Positions 7,432 through 16,753 are shown, numbered from the stretch's first letter. The stretch is DNA of 64,000 nt from Amycolatopsis cihanbeyliensis (GCF_006715045.1 NZ_VFML01000001.1:868001-932000); one strand, 5' to 3'. The notes: generated from the sequence alone by a model not told the origin. Translations and numbers: made by a program.

Positions 7432-8643
7432 TCACAGCGGCTGGAGCAGGGCGAGGCACTCGACGTGGTGGGTCATCGGGAAGGCGTCGAAGGCGCGTAG
7501 CTCCGCGAGGTGGTAGCCGTGCCCGGCGAAGGTGGCCAGGTCACGGGCCAGCGCGGCCGGGTCGCAGGCGACGTACACCACCCTCTCCGGATTTCCCTCC
7601 ACAATGGATGTGACCACGGCGTTGCCCGCGCCCTTGCGCGGCGGGTCGAGCACGACGACCTCCGGCCGCTCGTCGACCTGCCGCAGTACCTGCTCCACCC
7701 GACCGGCCTGCCAGCGCACCTGCGGCAGGTCGGCGAGGTTCGCCCTACCGTCACGCACGGCCTGGCTGCTGGACTCCACGGCCAGCACGCCGCCCGCCGT
7801 GCCGACCTGGTCGGCGAGCACGGAGGCGAACAGCCCGGCGCCGGCGTAGAGGTCCCACACCCGCGCGCCGCGGGAGGACCGCGCCCACTCCCCGACCGCG
7901 GTGGCCAGGGCCTCGGCCGCCGCCGGGTGCACCTGCCAGAAGCCGTGCGCCGCGATCCGCCAGTCCCGGCCCGCCGCGTGCTGCACCGCGACGCCGCCCT
8001 TGACCTGCCGGGACTTTCCCTTGCCACGTACGGTCGTCAGCTCCCGCAGGTGGGTACGGCCCGCGCCGTCGCTGGTCACCTCCAGTTCGCTCCCCGGCCG
8101 CCACCGCGCGGACAGCGCTTCCTCCATCGCCTCCGGGACCGAGATCGGGCATCCGGCAAGCGGGATCACCCGGTGGCTGCGATGCGCACGCAGGCCGGCA
8201 CGCCCCTCGTCATCGGCCACCAGCCGCACCCGGCTGCGCCAGCCGAGCGGGCCGCCGGGCAGCGCCTCGACCTCGACGTTGCGTTCCAGGCCGGCCAGCC
8301 TGCGCAGTTGCTCGGCGATCACCTGCGCCTTCAGCTCCCGCTGCGCCTGCGGCTTCGCGTGCTGCCAGTCACAGCCACCGCACAGTCCGGGGGCGGCCAG
8401 CGGGCACACCGGCTCGACCCGGTGCGGGGACGCCCGTAACACGCGTACCGCGTCGGCACGGCAGAACCCGCGTTGCCGATCCTCGGTGACCTCGGCCAGC
8501 ACCAGCTCGCCGGGCAGCGCGTGCCGCACGAACACCACCCGACCGTCCGTTCTGGACACGCAGTGGCCGCCGTGCGCCACGGCACCCACCTCCAGCTCCA
8601 GGGTGCGGCCCAGCCAGCTGCCCTGGCTCGTCGTGGCACTCAT
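7432..8643 (-). CDS. TrmA/RumA-family RNA (uracil-5-)-methyltransferase
   Basis: A 403-aa SAM-dependent RNA methyltransferase. The N-terminal TRAM-like beta-barrel is followed by a four-cysteine iron-sulfur motif (C-x6-CGGC with a later LAGC). The C-terminal Rossmann domain carries VWDLYAGAGLF (SAM), LDPPRKGAG and the catalytic-cysteine motif VACDPAALARDL. The family makes 5-methyluridine in rRNA or tRNA. It corresponds in position to M. tuberculosis Rv2689c. Its ATG overlaps the stop of the upstream permease gene (ATGA), so the two are co-translated. The exact RNA target cannot be read from sequence. Confidence 0.92.
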   Translation of the reverse strand: MSATTSQGSWLGRTLELEVGAVAHGGHCVSRTDGRVVFVRHALPGELVLAEVTEDRQRGFCRADAVRVLRASPHRVEPVCPLAAPGLCGGCDWQHAKPQAQRELKAQVIAEQLRRLAGLERNVEVEALPGGPLGWRSRVRLVADDEGRAGLRAHRSHRVIPLAGCPISVPEAMEEALSARWRPGSELEVTSDGAGRTHLRELTTVRGKGKSRQVKGGVAVQHAAGRDWRIAAHGFWQVHPAAAEALATAVGEWARSSRGARVWDLYAGAGLFASVLADQVGTAGGVLAVESSSQAVRDGRANLADLPQVRWQAGRVEQVLRQVDERPEVVVLDPPRKGAGNAVVTSIVEGNPERVVYVACDPAALARDLATFAGHGYHLAELRAFDAFPMTHHVECLALLQPL

Positions 8644-10673
8644 CGTCGCTCCTCGTCCGAGCCGTTACCGCCACGTTGCGTGCCGTGCACGCCCCGGCGG
8701 ACGTCGCCGGCGATCGGCCGCTCCCAGGATCCCGCCCCGGACCGCCGCTTGGAGGACTCCAGCTGCCACGGCACGCTGGTCACCATCACGCGGGGCTGGA
8801 AGAGCAGCCTGCCCTTCAGCCGCAGCGCACTCTGGTTGTGCAGTACCTGCTCCCACCAGCGTCCCACCACGTACTCCGGGATGAACACGGTCACCACGTT
8901 GCGCGGGCTGTCCCCGCGCACCCGCTTGACGTAGTCGAGCACCGGCTTGGTGATCTCCCGGTACGGGGACTCGACCACCTTGAGCGGGATGGAGAAGCCG
9001 TGCCGGTCCCATTCCGCCACCAGCGCCCTGGTGTCCGCGTCATCCACGTTGACGGTGACCGCCTCCAGGATGTCCGGCCTGGTCGCCTTGGCGTAGGCCA
9101 GCGCGCGCAGGGTCGGCTTGTGCAGCTTCGAGACCAGCACGATCGCATGGTTGCGCGAGGGCAGCACCGGCGGCTTGGCCTCCTCCTCACTCAGCTCCTC
9201 GGCGACCCGGTCGTAGTGCCTGCGGATGGCGGTCATCAGCCAGTACACCGCGGCCATCGCCACGATGGAGATCCACGCCCCGGCCAGGAACTTCGTCACC
9301 AGCACGATGACAAGCACCCCGCTGGTCATGAACAGGCCGAAGGAGTTGATCGCCTGCGCCCTGCGCATGCGGCGGCGGGCGTCCCGATCGGTCTCGGTGC
9401 GCAGCAGGCGGTTCCAGTGCCTGATCATGCCGCTCTGGCTGAGCACGAAGGACACGAACACGCCGACGATATAGAGCTGGATCAGGCTGGTGACCTCGGC
9501 ATCGAACGCGATCACCAGCAGGATGGCGAACCCGGCGAGGAACAGGATGCCGTTGGAGAAGGCCAGCCGGTCCCCCCTGGTGTGCAGCTGGCGCGGCAGG
9601 TGCCGATCCTGCGCCAGGATCGAGCCGAGCACCGGGAAACCGTTGAACGCGGTGTTCGCCGCCAGCACCAGGATCAGCCCGGTGAAGAAGATGATGAACC
9701 AGATCCCCGGGGAGAAGCCGCCGAACACCGCGTTCGCCAGCTGGGCGACCAGGGTCTTCTGCTCGTACCCCTCCGGGGCGTTGACGAGTTGGGTCCCCGG
9801 ATGCTCCGCCATCACCACCCCGGTCAGCCTGGCCAGGAACAGCAGGCCGAGGAACATGGTGACCGCCAGGGTGCCCATCATCAGCAGGGTGGTCGCGGCG
9901 TTGCGGCCCTTGGGCTTGCGGAAGGCGGGCACCCCGTTGGCGATCGCCTCCACCCCGGTCAGCGCCGCGCTGCCGGAGGAGAACGCGCGCAGGATCAGGA
10001 AGACCAGACCGAACCCGGCGAGGTGGGTGTCCTCCTGCACCAGGATGAGGTCCGCGCTCTCCGCGCGAACGTCCTCGCCCAGCACGAACACCCGGAACGC
10101 GCCCCAGCCGATCATGCCGAGGATGCCGACCACGAAGGCATAGGACGGCAGCGCGAACGCGGTGCCCGACTCGCGCACCCCGCGCAGGTTGATCGCGGTC
10201 AGCAGCAGGATCGCGCCGACCGCGAAGGCCACCTTGTGCGTGGCCACGAACGGCACGGCGGAGCCGATGTTGGCCGCGGCCGAGGCGATCGAGACGGCCA
10301 CCGTGAGCACGTAGTCGACCAGCAGGGCACTGCCGACGGCCAGCCCCCAGCGGGGGCCGTGGTTCACCGAGGCGACCTCGTAGTCCCCACCGCCCGAGGT
10401 GTAGGCGCGCACGTTCTGCCGGTACGAGGCCACCACCGAGACCATCACCAGCGCCACGACCAGCCCGATCCAGGGGCTGAACACGTACGCCGACGCGCCC
10501 GCGACGGACAGCATGAGCAGGATCTGCTCGGGCGCGTAGGCCACGCTGGACATCGGGTCGGACGCGAACACCGGCAGCGCGATGCGCTTGGGTAACAGCG
10601 TGTGCGAAAGCCGGTCGCTGCGGAACGGCCGGCCGAGGACCAACCTCTTCGCCGCAGTGGTGAACTTGGACAC
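8640..10673 (-). CDS. APC-superfamily permease, KimA-like (probable potassium transporter)
   Basis: A 677-aa protein with about 12 membrane segments and a ~150-residue soluble C-terminal domain. The N-terminus (ASDPMSSVAYAPEQIL, then SYRQNVRAYTSGGGDYEV) resembles Bacillus KimA/YdaO and mycobacterial Rv2690c. KimA is a proton-coupled K+ importer. Two TrkA/RCK genes lie divergently next door, as in M. tuberculosis (ceoB, ceoC), which supports a role in K+ handling rather than amino-acid uptake. The start is GTG at 10673, 92 bp from the divergent trkA gene. The ion specificity is inferred from family and context. Confidence 0.85.
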   Translation of the reverse strand: MSKFTTAAKRLVLGRPFRSDRLSHTLLPKRIALPVFASDPMSSVAYAPEQILLMLSVAGASAYVFSPWIGLVVALVMVSVVASYRQNVRAYTSGGGDYEVASVNHGPRWGLAVGSALLVDYVLTVAVSIASAAANIGSAVPFVATHKVAFAVGAILLLTAINLRGVRESGTAFALPSYAFVVGILGMIGWGAFRVFVLGEDVRAESADLILVQEDTHLAGFGLVFLILRAFSSGSAALTGVEAIANGVPAFRKPKGRNAATTLLMMGTLAVTMFLGLLFLARLTGVVMAEHPGTQLVNAPEGYEQKTLVAQLANAVFGGFSPGIWFIIFFTGLILVLAANTAFNGFPVLGSILAQDRHLPRQLHTRGDRLAFSNGILFLAGFAILLVIAFDAEVTSLIQLYIVGVFVSFVLSQSGMIRHWNRLLRTETDRDARRRMRRAQAINSFGLFMTSGVLVIVLVTKFLAGAWISIVAMAAVYWLMTAIRRHYDRVAEELSEEEAKPPVLPSRNHAIVLVSKLHKPTLRALAYAKATRPDILEAVTVNVDDADTRALVAEWDRHGFSIPLKVVESPYREITKPVLDYVKRVRGDSPRNVVTVFIPEYVVGRWWEQVLHNQSALRLKGRLLFQPRVMVTSVPWQLESSKRRSGAGSWERPIAGDVRRGVHGTQRGGNGSDEERR

Positions 10674-10765
10674 CGCGAAAGCCTAAAGTGCGCCGGGGGC
10701 GGCGACGCGGTACGGGTGAGGGTAGGTTCTCCGACGGGTGAACGCCTACGGGAGGAGATTGCGGC

Positions 10766-11428
10766 GTGCACGTGGTGATCATGGGATGCGGCCGGGTCGG
10801 CGCGTCTCTTGCCGCTGCGCTGGGCAGACTGGACCACGAGGTGGCGGTGGTCGACAAGAGCCGGCAGGCTTTCCGGCGGCTCGGCAGCGAGTTCCACGGG
10901 CTTCAGGTGACCGGTAACGGCTTCGACCGTCAGGTGCTCGTAGAGGCCGGCATCGAGCGGGCAGGCGCGTTCGCGGCGGTCTCCAGCGGGGACAACTCCA
11001 ACATCATCTCGGCCAGGGTGGCCAGGGAGACCTTCGGCGTGGAGCACGTCGTGGCCAGGATCTACGACCACAAGCGGGCCGCCGTGTACGAGCGGCTCGG
11101 CATCCCGACCGTGGCGACCGTGCCATGGACCACCGACCGGTTCCTGCGCACCCTGCTGCCGGACGGGGTCGCCACCTCCTGGCGCGACCCCACCGGCACG
11201 ATGGCGCTGCTGCAACTGCCGCTGCACGAGAACTGGGTCGGGCGCAGCGTGCGCGACCTGCAGGACGCCACCGGCGCGCGGGTGGCGTTCATCATGCGGT
11301 TCGGCACCGGGGTGCTGCCGAAACCCAAGACCGTGTTGCAGGCCGACGACCTGGTCTACGTGGCCGCGCACTCGGGTACGGTCAGCGATGTCACCAGCGT
11401 CGCGGCGCGCGCGCCGGAGGAGGACTGA
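10766..11428 (+). CDS. TrkA/RCK-domain potassium regulatory protein (CeoB-like)
   Basis: A 220-aa cytoplasmic protein. The N-terminal RCK_N Rossmann domain begins IMGCGRVGASLA and binds NAD or nucleotide; a C-terminal RCK_C domain begins near LPLHENWVGRSV. The GTG start at 10766 follows GGAGGAG at a good distance. It overlaps the next gene by ATGA. Equivalent to Rv2691 by position. Such proteins gate K+ transporters; the partner here is probably the divergent APC permease. Confidence 0.9.
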   Translation: MHVVIMGCGRVGASLAAALGRLDHEVAVVDKSRQAFRRLGSEFHGLQVTGNGFDRQVLVEAGIERAGAFAAVSSGDNSNIISARVARETFGVEHVVARIYDHKRAAVYERLGIPTVATVPWTTDRFLRTLLPDGVATSWRDPTGTMALLQLPLHENWVGRSVRDLQDATGARVAFIMRFGTGVLPKPKTVLQADDLVYVAAHSGTVSDVTSVAARAPEED

Positions 11429-12084
11429 TGCGGGTCGCGATCGCCGGCGCCGGTGCGGTGGGGCGGTCCATCGCCACCGAGCTGATCGACGCCGGGCACG
11501 CCGTGATGCTGATCGAGCGGGAGTCCGCGCAGTTCATGCCGGAGACCGTGGAGCAGGCCGACTGGGTGCTGGGCGACGCCTGCGAGGTGTCCACCCTCGA
11601 GGAGTCCGGGATCCAGCTGTGTGACGTGGTCATCGCGGCGACCGGCGACGACAAGGTCAACCTGGTGGTCTCGCTGCTGGCCAAGACCGAGTTCGCGGTG
11701 CGCAGGGTGGTCGCCAGGGTGAACACCCCCGCCAACGAGTGGCTGTTCACCGAGGCCTGGGGCGTGGACGTGGCGGTGTCCACCCCCCGGATGCTGGCCG
11801 CGATGGTCGAGGAGGCGGTCAGCGTCGGCGACCTGGTGCGGCTGATGACCTTCCGGCAGAGTCAGGCCAACCTGGTCGAGCTGACCCTGCCCGACGAGAC
11901 CCCCCTTGCCGGCCGGCCGGTCCGCGACCTCACCCTGCCGGGTGACGCCGCACTGGTGACGATCCTGCGCGGGGAACGGGTGATCGTCCCCCAACCGGAC
12001 GAGCCGCTGGAGCCCGGTGACGAGCTGCTGTTCGTCGCGCGCACCGACGTCGAGCCGGACATCCGCGCCGCCCTCGGCTACTGA
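11428..12084 (+). CDS. TrkA/RCK-domain potassium regulatory protein (CeoC-like)
   Basis: A 218-aa paralogue of its upstream neighbour with the same two-domain plan: VAIAGAGAVGRSIA nucleotide-binding loop at the N-terminus and an RCK_C domain from about LPDETPLAGRPV. Its ATG at 11428 lies inside the upstream stop (TGATG), so translation is coupled. The pair probably forms a hetero-oligomeric gating ring. Equivalent to Rv2692 by position. Confidence 0.9.
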   Translation: MRVAIAGAGAVGRSIATELIDAGHAVMLIERESAQFMPETVEQADWVLGDACEVSTLEESGIQLCDVVIAATGDDKVNLVVSLLAKTEFAVRRVVARVNTPANEWLFTEAWGVDVAVSTPRMLAAMVEEAVSVGDLVRLMTFRQSQANLVELTLPDETPLAGRPVRDLTLPGDAALVTILRGERVIVPQPDEPLEPGDELLFVARTDVEPDIRAALGY

Positions 12085-12104
12085 ACCCTTGTTGGCCGTA
12101 CGTC

Positions 12105-12246
12105 AACAGCCAACTCGTGCGCATGAACAGCCAACTCGTGCGCGTGAGCGGCAAACACGGTTACCTGGGCGGCCAACACGCCGGGCTCCGGCGTGTTGGC
12201 CGCCCACGTAGGCGAGTTTGCTCCCCACGCGCGTGAGTTTGCCGTT
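12105..12246. repeat. Head-to-head array of degenerate 21-nt repeats with a perfect 18-bp hairpin at the centre
   Basis: Between the convergent trkA and DUF3159 genes. Forward units start at 12105, 12126, 12147 and 12168; the first two differ at one base. Each contains a core like CAGCCAACTCGTGCGC. From 12188 the units continue in inverted orientation to about 12246. At the junction, 12167-12184 and 12188-12205 are perfect 18-bp inverted arms with a 3-nt loop, which should act as a bidirectional terminator. No coding potential is seen. Confidence 0.8.
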
Positions 12247-12257
12247 CCCGTACGGGT

Positions 12258-13109
12258 TCAGGCCTGTTGCGGGGGCGGGGCCTGGCCGTACTTGATCCGG
12301 AGGTTCTCCTCCGCCTCCGCGTCCGAGGCCTCCTGCGCTTCGCGCAACGCCTTGAGCCGCTTGTCCGAGCGGCGGACCGCCCACACCACGACCAGCAGCG
12401 CGAGGCCCCACAGCGGGGCGCCCATCACGATCTTGGCGAAGGCCAGCCAGCCGGTGAGGTCCTCGTCGTACAGCCAGCGCTGCACCACGAACCGCCCGGC
12501 GAACACCGCCACCATCGCCAGCGTCGCGACGTCGTAGCCGTAGCGGGACGGCTTGTCCCTGCGCCAGGCCGTTCCGGCGCCGTTGATGGCGTTCCACACC
12601 ACCCCGGCCAGCGGCCAGCGCACCAGCACCGACACCAGCAACACGCTGCCGTAGATCACGCTCGCCCAGATGCCGAACAGGAAGAAACCCTTGGCCGAAC
12701 CGGTCCGGTAGGCGATGAACGCGGCGATCGCGACCCCGAAGAAGCCGGAGATCGCCGGTTGCACCGGCTCCTTGCGCACCACCCGGAGCGCGGTGATCGC
12801 CACGGCGACGCCCACCGCGCTCCAGATCCCGGCCTGCAGCCCGAACAGGGCGTTGGCGAGCACGAACACGACCACCGGGACCGCGGAGTAGACAAGGCCG
12901 GAGACACCGCCCATCTGCTCCAGCATGGTGGGCAGCTTCTCCTTCTCCTGCTCCTGTTCTTGTTCCTGCTCTCGCGGCGTCTCCCGCTCCCCCGACCCCG
13001 GGGACTCGGCCGCTGATTTCTCCGCGGTGCCCTCTTCAGCCTCGACCTGCTTGTCGGAGTTGGCAGCGGGCTCAGTCACGATGCGCGAACACTCATTCCT
13101 CGTTGTCAC
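12258..13109 (-). CDS. DUF3159 membrane protein
   Basis: A 283-aa protein, equivalent by position and family to Rv2693c; its function is unknown. The first ~60 residues are acidic and glutamate-rich with a Q-E repeat (REQEQEQEQEKEK), followed by about six membrane segments (for example VVVFVLANALFGL and LALLVVVWAV). DUF3159 proteins resemble intracellular septation protein A-like membrane proteins. The start is uncertain: GTG at 13109, or an in-frame GTG at 13079. It precedes the OB-fold gene's 3' end by 45 nt on the same strand. Confidence 0.82.
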   Translation of the reverse strand: MTTRNECSRIVTEPAANSDKQVEAEEGTAEKSAAESPGSGERETPREQEQEQEQEKEKLPTMLEQMGGVSGLVYSAVPVVVFVLANALFGLQAGIWSAVGVAVAITALRVVRKEPVQPAISGFFGVAIAAFIAYRTGSAKGFFLFGIWASVIYGSVLLVSVLVRWPLAGVVWNAINGAGTAWRRDKPSRYGYDVATLAMVAVFAGRFVVQRWLYDEDLTGWLAFAKIVMGAPLWGLALLVVVWAVRRSDKRLKALREAQEASDAEAEENLRIKYGQAPPPQQA

Positions 13110-13154
13110 AGGTTGTCAAGGCCGGCGCGGCCCCACCGCGGACCGCGAAACCGG

Positions 13155-13532
13155 CTACGTGCTGGTCTGCAGCTCGTAGTACGGGTTGTACAGCACCTTC
13201 TTGCCGTCGCGGTCGGCCATCCTGCCACGCGCCTTGATGGTGCGGCCAGGCTCGATGCCCGGGATCCGCCGCCGGCCGAGCCAGACTAGCGTCACGCCGT
13301 CGGTACCGTCGAAGAGCTCGGCCTCCAGGGTAACCGCCTGAGTGTTCGGGCAAAGTTCAACACTGCGTAACCGGCCGAGCACGATCACCTCCTGGCCGGA
13401 CCGGCAATCGCACGCACGCTGCGCCCCTCCCGCTTCCGAGCGCTTCGAGAGGTCGTCGGCGTCGAGATCCTGAACATCGCTGGTCAGCTTGCGAACCAAC
13501 CGGCTGAAGTAGCCGCCGTCTTTGGCGGGCAT
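13155..13532 (-). CDS. OB-fold nucleic-acid-binding domain protein (Rv2694c-like)
   Basis: A 125-aa protein. The core GQEVIVLGRLRSV...LEAELFDGTDGVTLVWLGRRRIPGI is a small OB-fold like the tRNA/ssDNA-binding domains of RecG and aspartyl-tRNA synthetase. The ATG at 13532 has AGGAGT upstream and begins MPAKDGGYFSRL; the longer frame upstream is not conserved in character. It is part of the conserved block and is transcribed towards the DUF3159 gene. The nucleic-acid target is unknown. Confidence 0.82.
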   Translation of the reverse strand: MPAKDGGYFSRLVRKLTSDVQDLDADDLSKRSEAGGAQRACDCRSGQEVIVLGRLRSVELCPNTQAVTLEAELFDGTDGVTLVWLGRRRIPGIEPGRTIKARGRMADRDGKKVLYNPYYELQTST

Positions 13533-13636
13533 ACGCGGTACTCCTGTGCTCCGGGGCCCCCGACTCAAACGGCCCGTGCACGAACCAGCGTAACCCTTTC
13601 TGGGCACGAGAAACCGGTTTGCGCCATGATCGCAAC

Positions 13637-14347
13637 GTGACCTCGACTATGCCCGCGCGCCTGGCTGTGCTGCTGCCGGGAACCGGCTCGGACGAGACCT
13701 TCGTCCGCTCGGTGTTCGCCGGCCCGCTACGCGCGCTCGGCGTCGAGGTGCTGACCCCTCCCCCACCCCCGAGCGAGACGCTGACCAGCGGATACCTGGC
13801 GAGGCTCGATGCCGACGCGGACGCGGCCGGCAGCCCGATCCTGGTCGGCGGCATCTCACTGGGCGCTCATCTGGCGACCGAATGGGCCCTGCGCAACCCC
13901 GCGCGCTGCGCGGGCGTGCTCGCCGCGATGCCCGCGTGGAACGGCCTGCCGGCGGACGCACCCGCCCGGCAGGCCGCACTGGTATCGGCGGAGCAGGTCG
14001 ATCGGGACGGCCTGGAGGCGACGCTGACCCGCTCCGCGGCGACCATGCCGACCTGGCTCGCCGGGGAGCTGCACCGGGCGTGGCGCCGCTACGGCGACGG
14101 GCTGGTCCCCGGCCTGCGCGCGGCGGCCGCCCACCCCGCCCCCGAGCTGGCCGAGCTGCGCGCGCTCGAGGTCCCGGTGGGCATCGCCACCTGCACGGAC
14201 GACCCCGTGCACCCCGCGCGGGTCGCCGGGGAGTGGGCGGCGGCCCTGCCCCGCGCTGCGGTCTGCGAGACCACCCTGGACGCGCTCGGCCGCGATCGGG
14301 AGTCGCTGGGCCGTGCCACGGTGCTCGCCTGGCTGCGGGCCCGCTAG
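13637..14347 (+). CDS. Alpha/beta-hydrolase family protein (Rv2695-like)
   Basis: A ~236-aa protein beginning LAVLLPGTGSDETFV, which gives the oxyanion-hole strand of alpha/beta hydrolases. GGISLGAHLA supplies the GxSxG nucleophile (Ser near residue 75). An Asp in CTDDPVHP and a later His/Asp region would complete the triad, but the C-terminal His is not obvious. Start choice: GTG at 13637, with ATG at 13649 as alternative. Its stop codon overlaps the convergent LysE gene's stop by 3 nt. Substrate unknown. Confidence 0.75.
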   Translation: MTSTMPARLAVLLPGTGSDETFVRSVFAGPLRALGVEVLTPPPPPSETLTSGYLARLDADADAAGSPILVGGISLGAHLATEWALRNPARCAGVLAAMPAWNGLPADAPARQAALVSAEQVDRDGLEATLTRSAATMPTWLAGELHRAWRRYGDGLVPGLRAAAAHPAPELAELRALEVPVGIATCTDDPVHPARVAGEWAAALPRAAVCETTLDALGRDRESLGRATVLAWLRAR

Positions 14348-14985
14348 GTTCCCTGCTCGGCCACGGCCACGAAACCACCCAGCCCGATCATGGTGGCTCC
14401 GCTGGCCAGCCGCTGGCGCGACCACCAGCGCGGGTTACGCCGCAGCCTGGCGCCGATCCCGCCCGCGAACAACGCGATGACCAGGTCCGCGACCAGCGCC
14501 ATGGCGACGGCGATCAGGCCGAGCAGGACGAACACCAGCGCCGCAGGAGCTCGCTCGGGATGCACGAAATGCGGCAGCAGCGCCATGAAGTACAGGGCGG
14601 TCTTCGGGTTGAGCACCTCGCTGAGGATGCCCTGCAGCAGCGGCGACGTGGCCAGCCTCCTGGTCCTGCCGCCCGCGTCCACCGGTGGTTCCCCGTGCCG
14701 TCGCTGGAACATCAGGTAGAGCCCGAGGCCGACCAGGTAGGCGGCACCGGCGAACTTGACCACCGTGAAGGCGACCACGGAGGTGGCCAGCAGCGCGGAG
14801 AGACCGAGCGCGGCGGCGACCACATGCAGGCAGGCGCCGATCCCGTTGCCCAGTACCGAGCGCACGCCTTCCCCTCGCCCGCCACGCAGGCTCCTGGCCA
14901 GCACGTAGAGCATCCCCGGACCAGGGCTGACGGCGAACAACGCCGCCGTGCCCAGAAACACGAACCATTCGGCGAGACCTGGCAT
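14344..14985 (-). CDS. LysE/RhtB-family amino-acid exporter
   Basis: A 213-aa inner-membrane protein with six predicted helices. The signature VSPGPGMLYVLARSL near residue 19 and EVLNPKTALYFMALLPHF in the middle are typical of LysE translocators, which export basic or neutral amino acids. It sits inside the otherwise conserved dut-sigA block, where M. tuberculosis has no exporter between the Rv2695 and Rv2696c equivalents, so it looks like a lineage-specific insertion. Substrate unknown. Confidence 0.88.
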   Translation of the reverse strand: MPGLAEWFVFLGTAALFAVSPGPGMLYVLARSLRGGRGEGVRSVLGNGIGACLHVVAAALGLSALLATSVVAFTVVKFAGAAYLVGLGLYLMFQRRHGEPPVDAGGRTRRLATSPLLQGILSEVLNPKTALYFMALLPHFVHPERAPAALVFVLLGLIAVAMALVADLVIALFAGGIGARLRRNPRWWSRQRLASGATMIGLGGFVAVAEQGT

Positions 14986-15007
14986 GGTACGACCGTACCA
15001 GAACGAT

Positions 15008-15703
15008 TCAGCCCTGCTGTTGCTGTGTTTGCTGGGACTGCTGCGCGATGTGCTCGGCGACCGCGTCCGGCAGCGTGATCGGCAGCGGGGTGCGCACCGG
15101 CATCGGCGCGTCGCCGCGCGCGACGATCGTGCCGCGCACGATGTCCCGCAAGGTGTCCGGCGCCTGCGCCGCCTGCGACTGCGGACCCGCGATCACCCCG
15201 CGCAGCATCCAGCGCGGGCCGTCCACGCCGACGAAGCGCAGCGCCACCTCGCCGACCACGGCCGACAGTTCGGTCCCCCACTCACCCTCGCCGCTGGCCA
15301 CCTTGGCGCCGTCGGACCGCAACTGGTCAGCCAGCTCGGCGCTGACCTCGTCCCAGAGCCCACCCGACCGCGGCGCCGCGTAACCGCTGACGGTCACCTG
15401 GCCGTGCGCGGTCACCACGTGCACCGCACGCACGTTCCCGCTCGCCTGGTCCATCTCGACCTGCACCTGCGAGCCGTCCGGCACCGGAACCCGCACCGAC
15501 CCCAGGTCGATCCGCGGGAGGCCGTCCTCAGGGGCGTCGGCGAGGTCGTACGGCCCGTCCTCCCCGGTGACCGGTGCGGGCTCGTCCTCCTCCTCGTCGA
15601 CATCCGCCGCGACGGCCTCGTCCTCCTCGTCCGGCGCCGGGTGCCGTTCCGCCCGTTCCGACCGCGCGTCCGCACCCCGGCGCTTGCGTCCGAAAATCCC
15701 CAC
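15008..15703 (-). CDS. DUF3710 domain protein (Rv2696c-like)
   Basis: A 231-aa soluble protein of unknown function. The N-terminus is basic then strongly acidic (DEEDEAVAADVDEEEDE). The core contains PRIDLGSVRVPVP and GPRWMLRGVIAGP, and it ends in a glutamine-rich tail. GTG at 15703 is used as start: it begins [10 protein letters not shown], has GGAGAG upstream and overlaps the last base of the dut stop (TAGTG), so it is coupled to dut. Confidence 0.83.
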   Translation of the reverse strand: MGIFGRKRRGADARSERAERHPAPDEEDEAVAADVDEEEDEPAPVTGEDGPYDLADAPEDGLPRIDLGSVRVPVPDGSQVQVEMDQASGNVRAVHVVTAHGQVTVSGYAAPRSGGLWDEVSAELADQLRSDGAKVASGEGEWGTELSAVVGEVALRFVGVDGPRWMLRGVIAGPQSQAAQAPDTLRDIVRGTIVARGDAPMPVRTPLPITLPDAVAEHIAQQSQQTQQQQG

Positions 15704-16188
15704 TAGCTCTCCGTTCCTTCCACGGCGACCGTGCTGCCGAGCACGGCATGTCCACCGGTCGAACCGTATCCGCCCGCGCCCCGCTCGGAGGTCTCGAGTT
15801 CGGCGACCTCCACGAACTCGGCCCGCTCGACCCGTTGGATCACCAGCTGGGCGATTCGATCGCCGCGGGTCAGCTTGATCGGCTCCCGCGGGTCGTGGTT
15901 GACCAGGCACACCTTGATCTCACCCCGGTAGCCGGAGTCGATGGTGCCGGGGGTGTTGACCACGGAGAGCCCGGCTCGCGCGGCGAGCCCGGAACGGGGA
16001 TGGACGAAGCCGGCGTAGCCGACCGGCAGCGCGACGGCGACCCCGGTGCCGACCACGGCCCGCTCCCCGGGGTCGAGCACGAGGTCGGAGGTGGTCACCA
16101 GATCGGCGCCGGCGTCGCCCTGCCGGGCGTAGTTCGGGACGGGGACGTCGGGATCGATTCGGGAAAGCAGTACCTGCACGCTGGACAC
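15703..16188 (-). CDS. dut: Deoxyuridine 5'-triphosphate nucleotidohydrolase
   Basis: A 161-aa homotrimeric dUTPase that hydrolyses dUTP to dUMP and PPi, keeping uracil out of DNA. All five motifs are visible: GDAGADLVT (1), [12 protein letters not shown] (2), [16 protein letters not shown] (3), [11 protein letters not shown] (4) and [11 protein letters not shown] (5, the mobile C-terminal arm). The GTG at 16188 aligns with the usual family N-terminus. The gene is coupled to DUF3710 downstream and divergent from DUF3093, as around Rv2697c. Confidence 0.96.
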   Translation of the reverse strand: MSSVQVLLSRIDPDVPVPNYARQGDAGADLVTTSDLVLDPGERAVVGTGVAVALPVGYAGFVHPRSGLAARAGLSVVNTPGTIDSGYRGEIKVCLVNHDPREPIKLTRGDRIAQLVIQRVERAEFVEVAELETSERGAGGYGSTGGHAVLGSTVAVEGTES

Positions 16189-16212
16189 GAACCGCGAGAC
16201 TACCCTGAGGCC

Positions 16213-16746
16213 GTGGGCGAGAGCACAGGCGCGGCCGATCAACGGACGGACGAGGTGACGACGACGGGCGGGCAGACCGCGAAGGGACGGGTACTGCACA
16301 GTGAGCGGCTGTATGTGCCCTGGTGGGGGTGGCCGCTGCCGCTGATCGGCTGCGGCCTGCTCGCGGCCGAGATCCACATGGGCTACCCCGGCCTCCGGGG
16401 CTGGCTGCCCTATCTGGTCATGCTGCCCCTGGCCGCCGGGCTGCTGCTCGCGCTCGGCAGGGTCGGGGTGCGGGTCGCCGAGAGCGGCCCGGAGGGAACC
16501 CGCGAGCTGTGGGCGGGCGAGGCACACCTGCCGACGCGGTTCATCGGCGAGGTCGAGGTGATCGGCAAGGACCGTAAGCGCAAGACGCTCGGCCCGGAAC
16601 TGGATCCGGCCGCCTTCGTGCTGCATCGCGGCTGGGTGGGCCCGCTGCTGCGGGTCACGGTCACCGATCCCGAGGATCCCACGCCCTACTGGCTGATCAG
16701 CACCCGCAAGCCGGAGGCACTGGCCGAACTGCTCCGCACCCGGTAA
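16213..16746 (+). CDS. DUF3093 membrane protein (Rv2698-like)
   Basis: A ~177-aa protein with two adjacent membrane helices ([17 protein letters not shown] and [15 protein letters not shown]) after a short polar N-terminus, then a soluble C-terminal domain ending [18 protein letters not shown]. Function unknown. Start GTG at 16213 is 24 bp from the divergent dut start; a GTG near 16254 is a weaker alternative. Followed by a terminator hairpin. Confidence 0.8.
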   Translation: MGESTGAADQRTDEVTTTGGQTAKGRVLHSERLYVPWWGWPLPLIGCGLLAAEIHMGYPGLRGWLPYLVMLPLAAGLLLALGRVGVRVAESGPEGTRELWAGEAHLPTRFIGEVEVIGKDRKRKTLGPELDPAAFVLHRGWVGPLLRVTVTDPEDPTPYWLISTRKPEALAELLRTR

Positions 16747-16753
16747 CGGCGAA

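Noticed and set aside
8676..10595. 639-codon open frame on the plus strand
   Set aside because: It is the antisense shadow of the APC permease gene; its translation is His/Gln/Arg-rich with no recognisable domain, as expected from high-GC antisense frames.
12105..12246. CRISPR array
   Set aside because: The 21-nt units are contiguous without spacers, degenerate, and invert at the centre; no cas genes are in the window.
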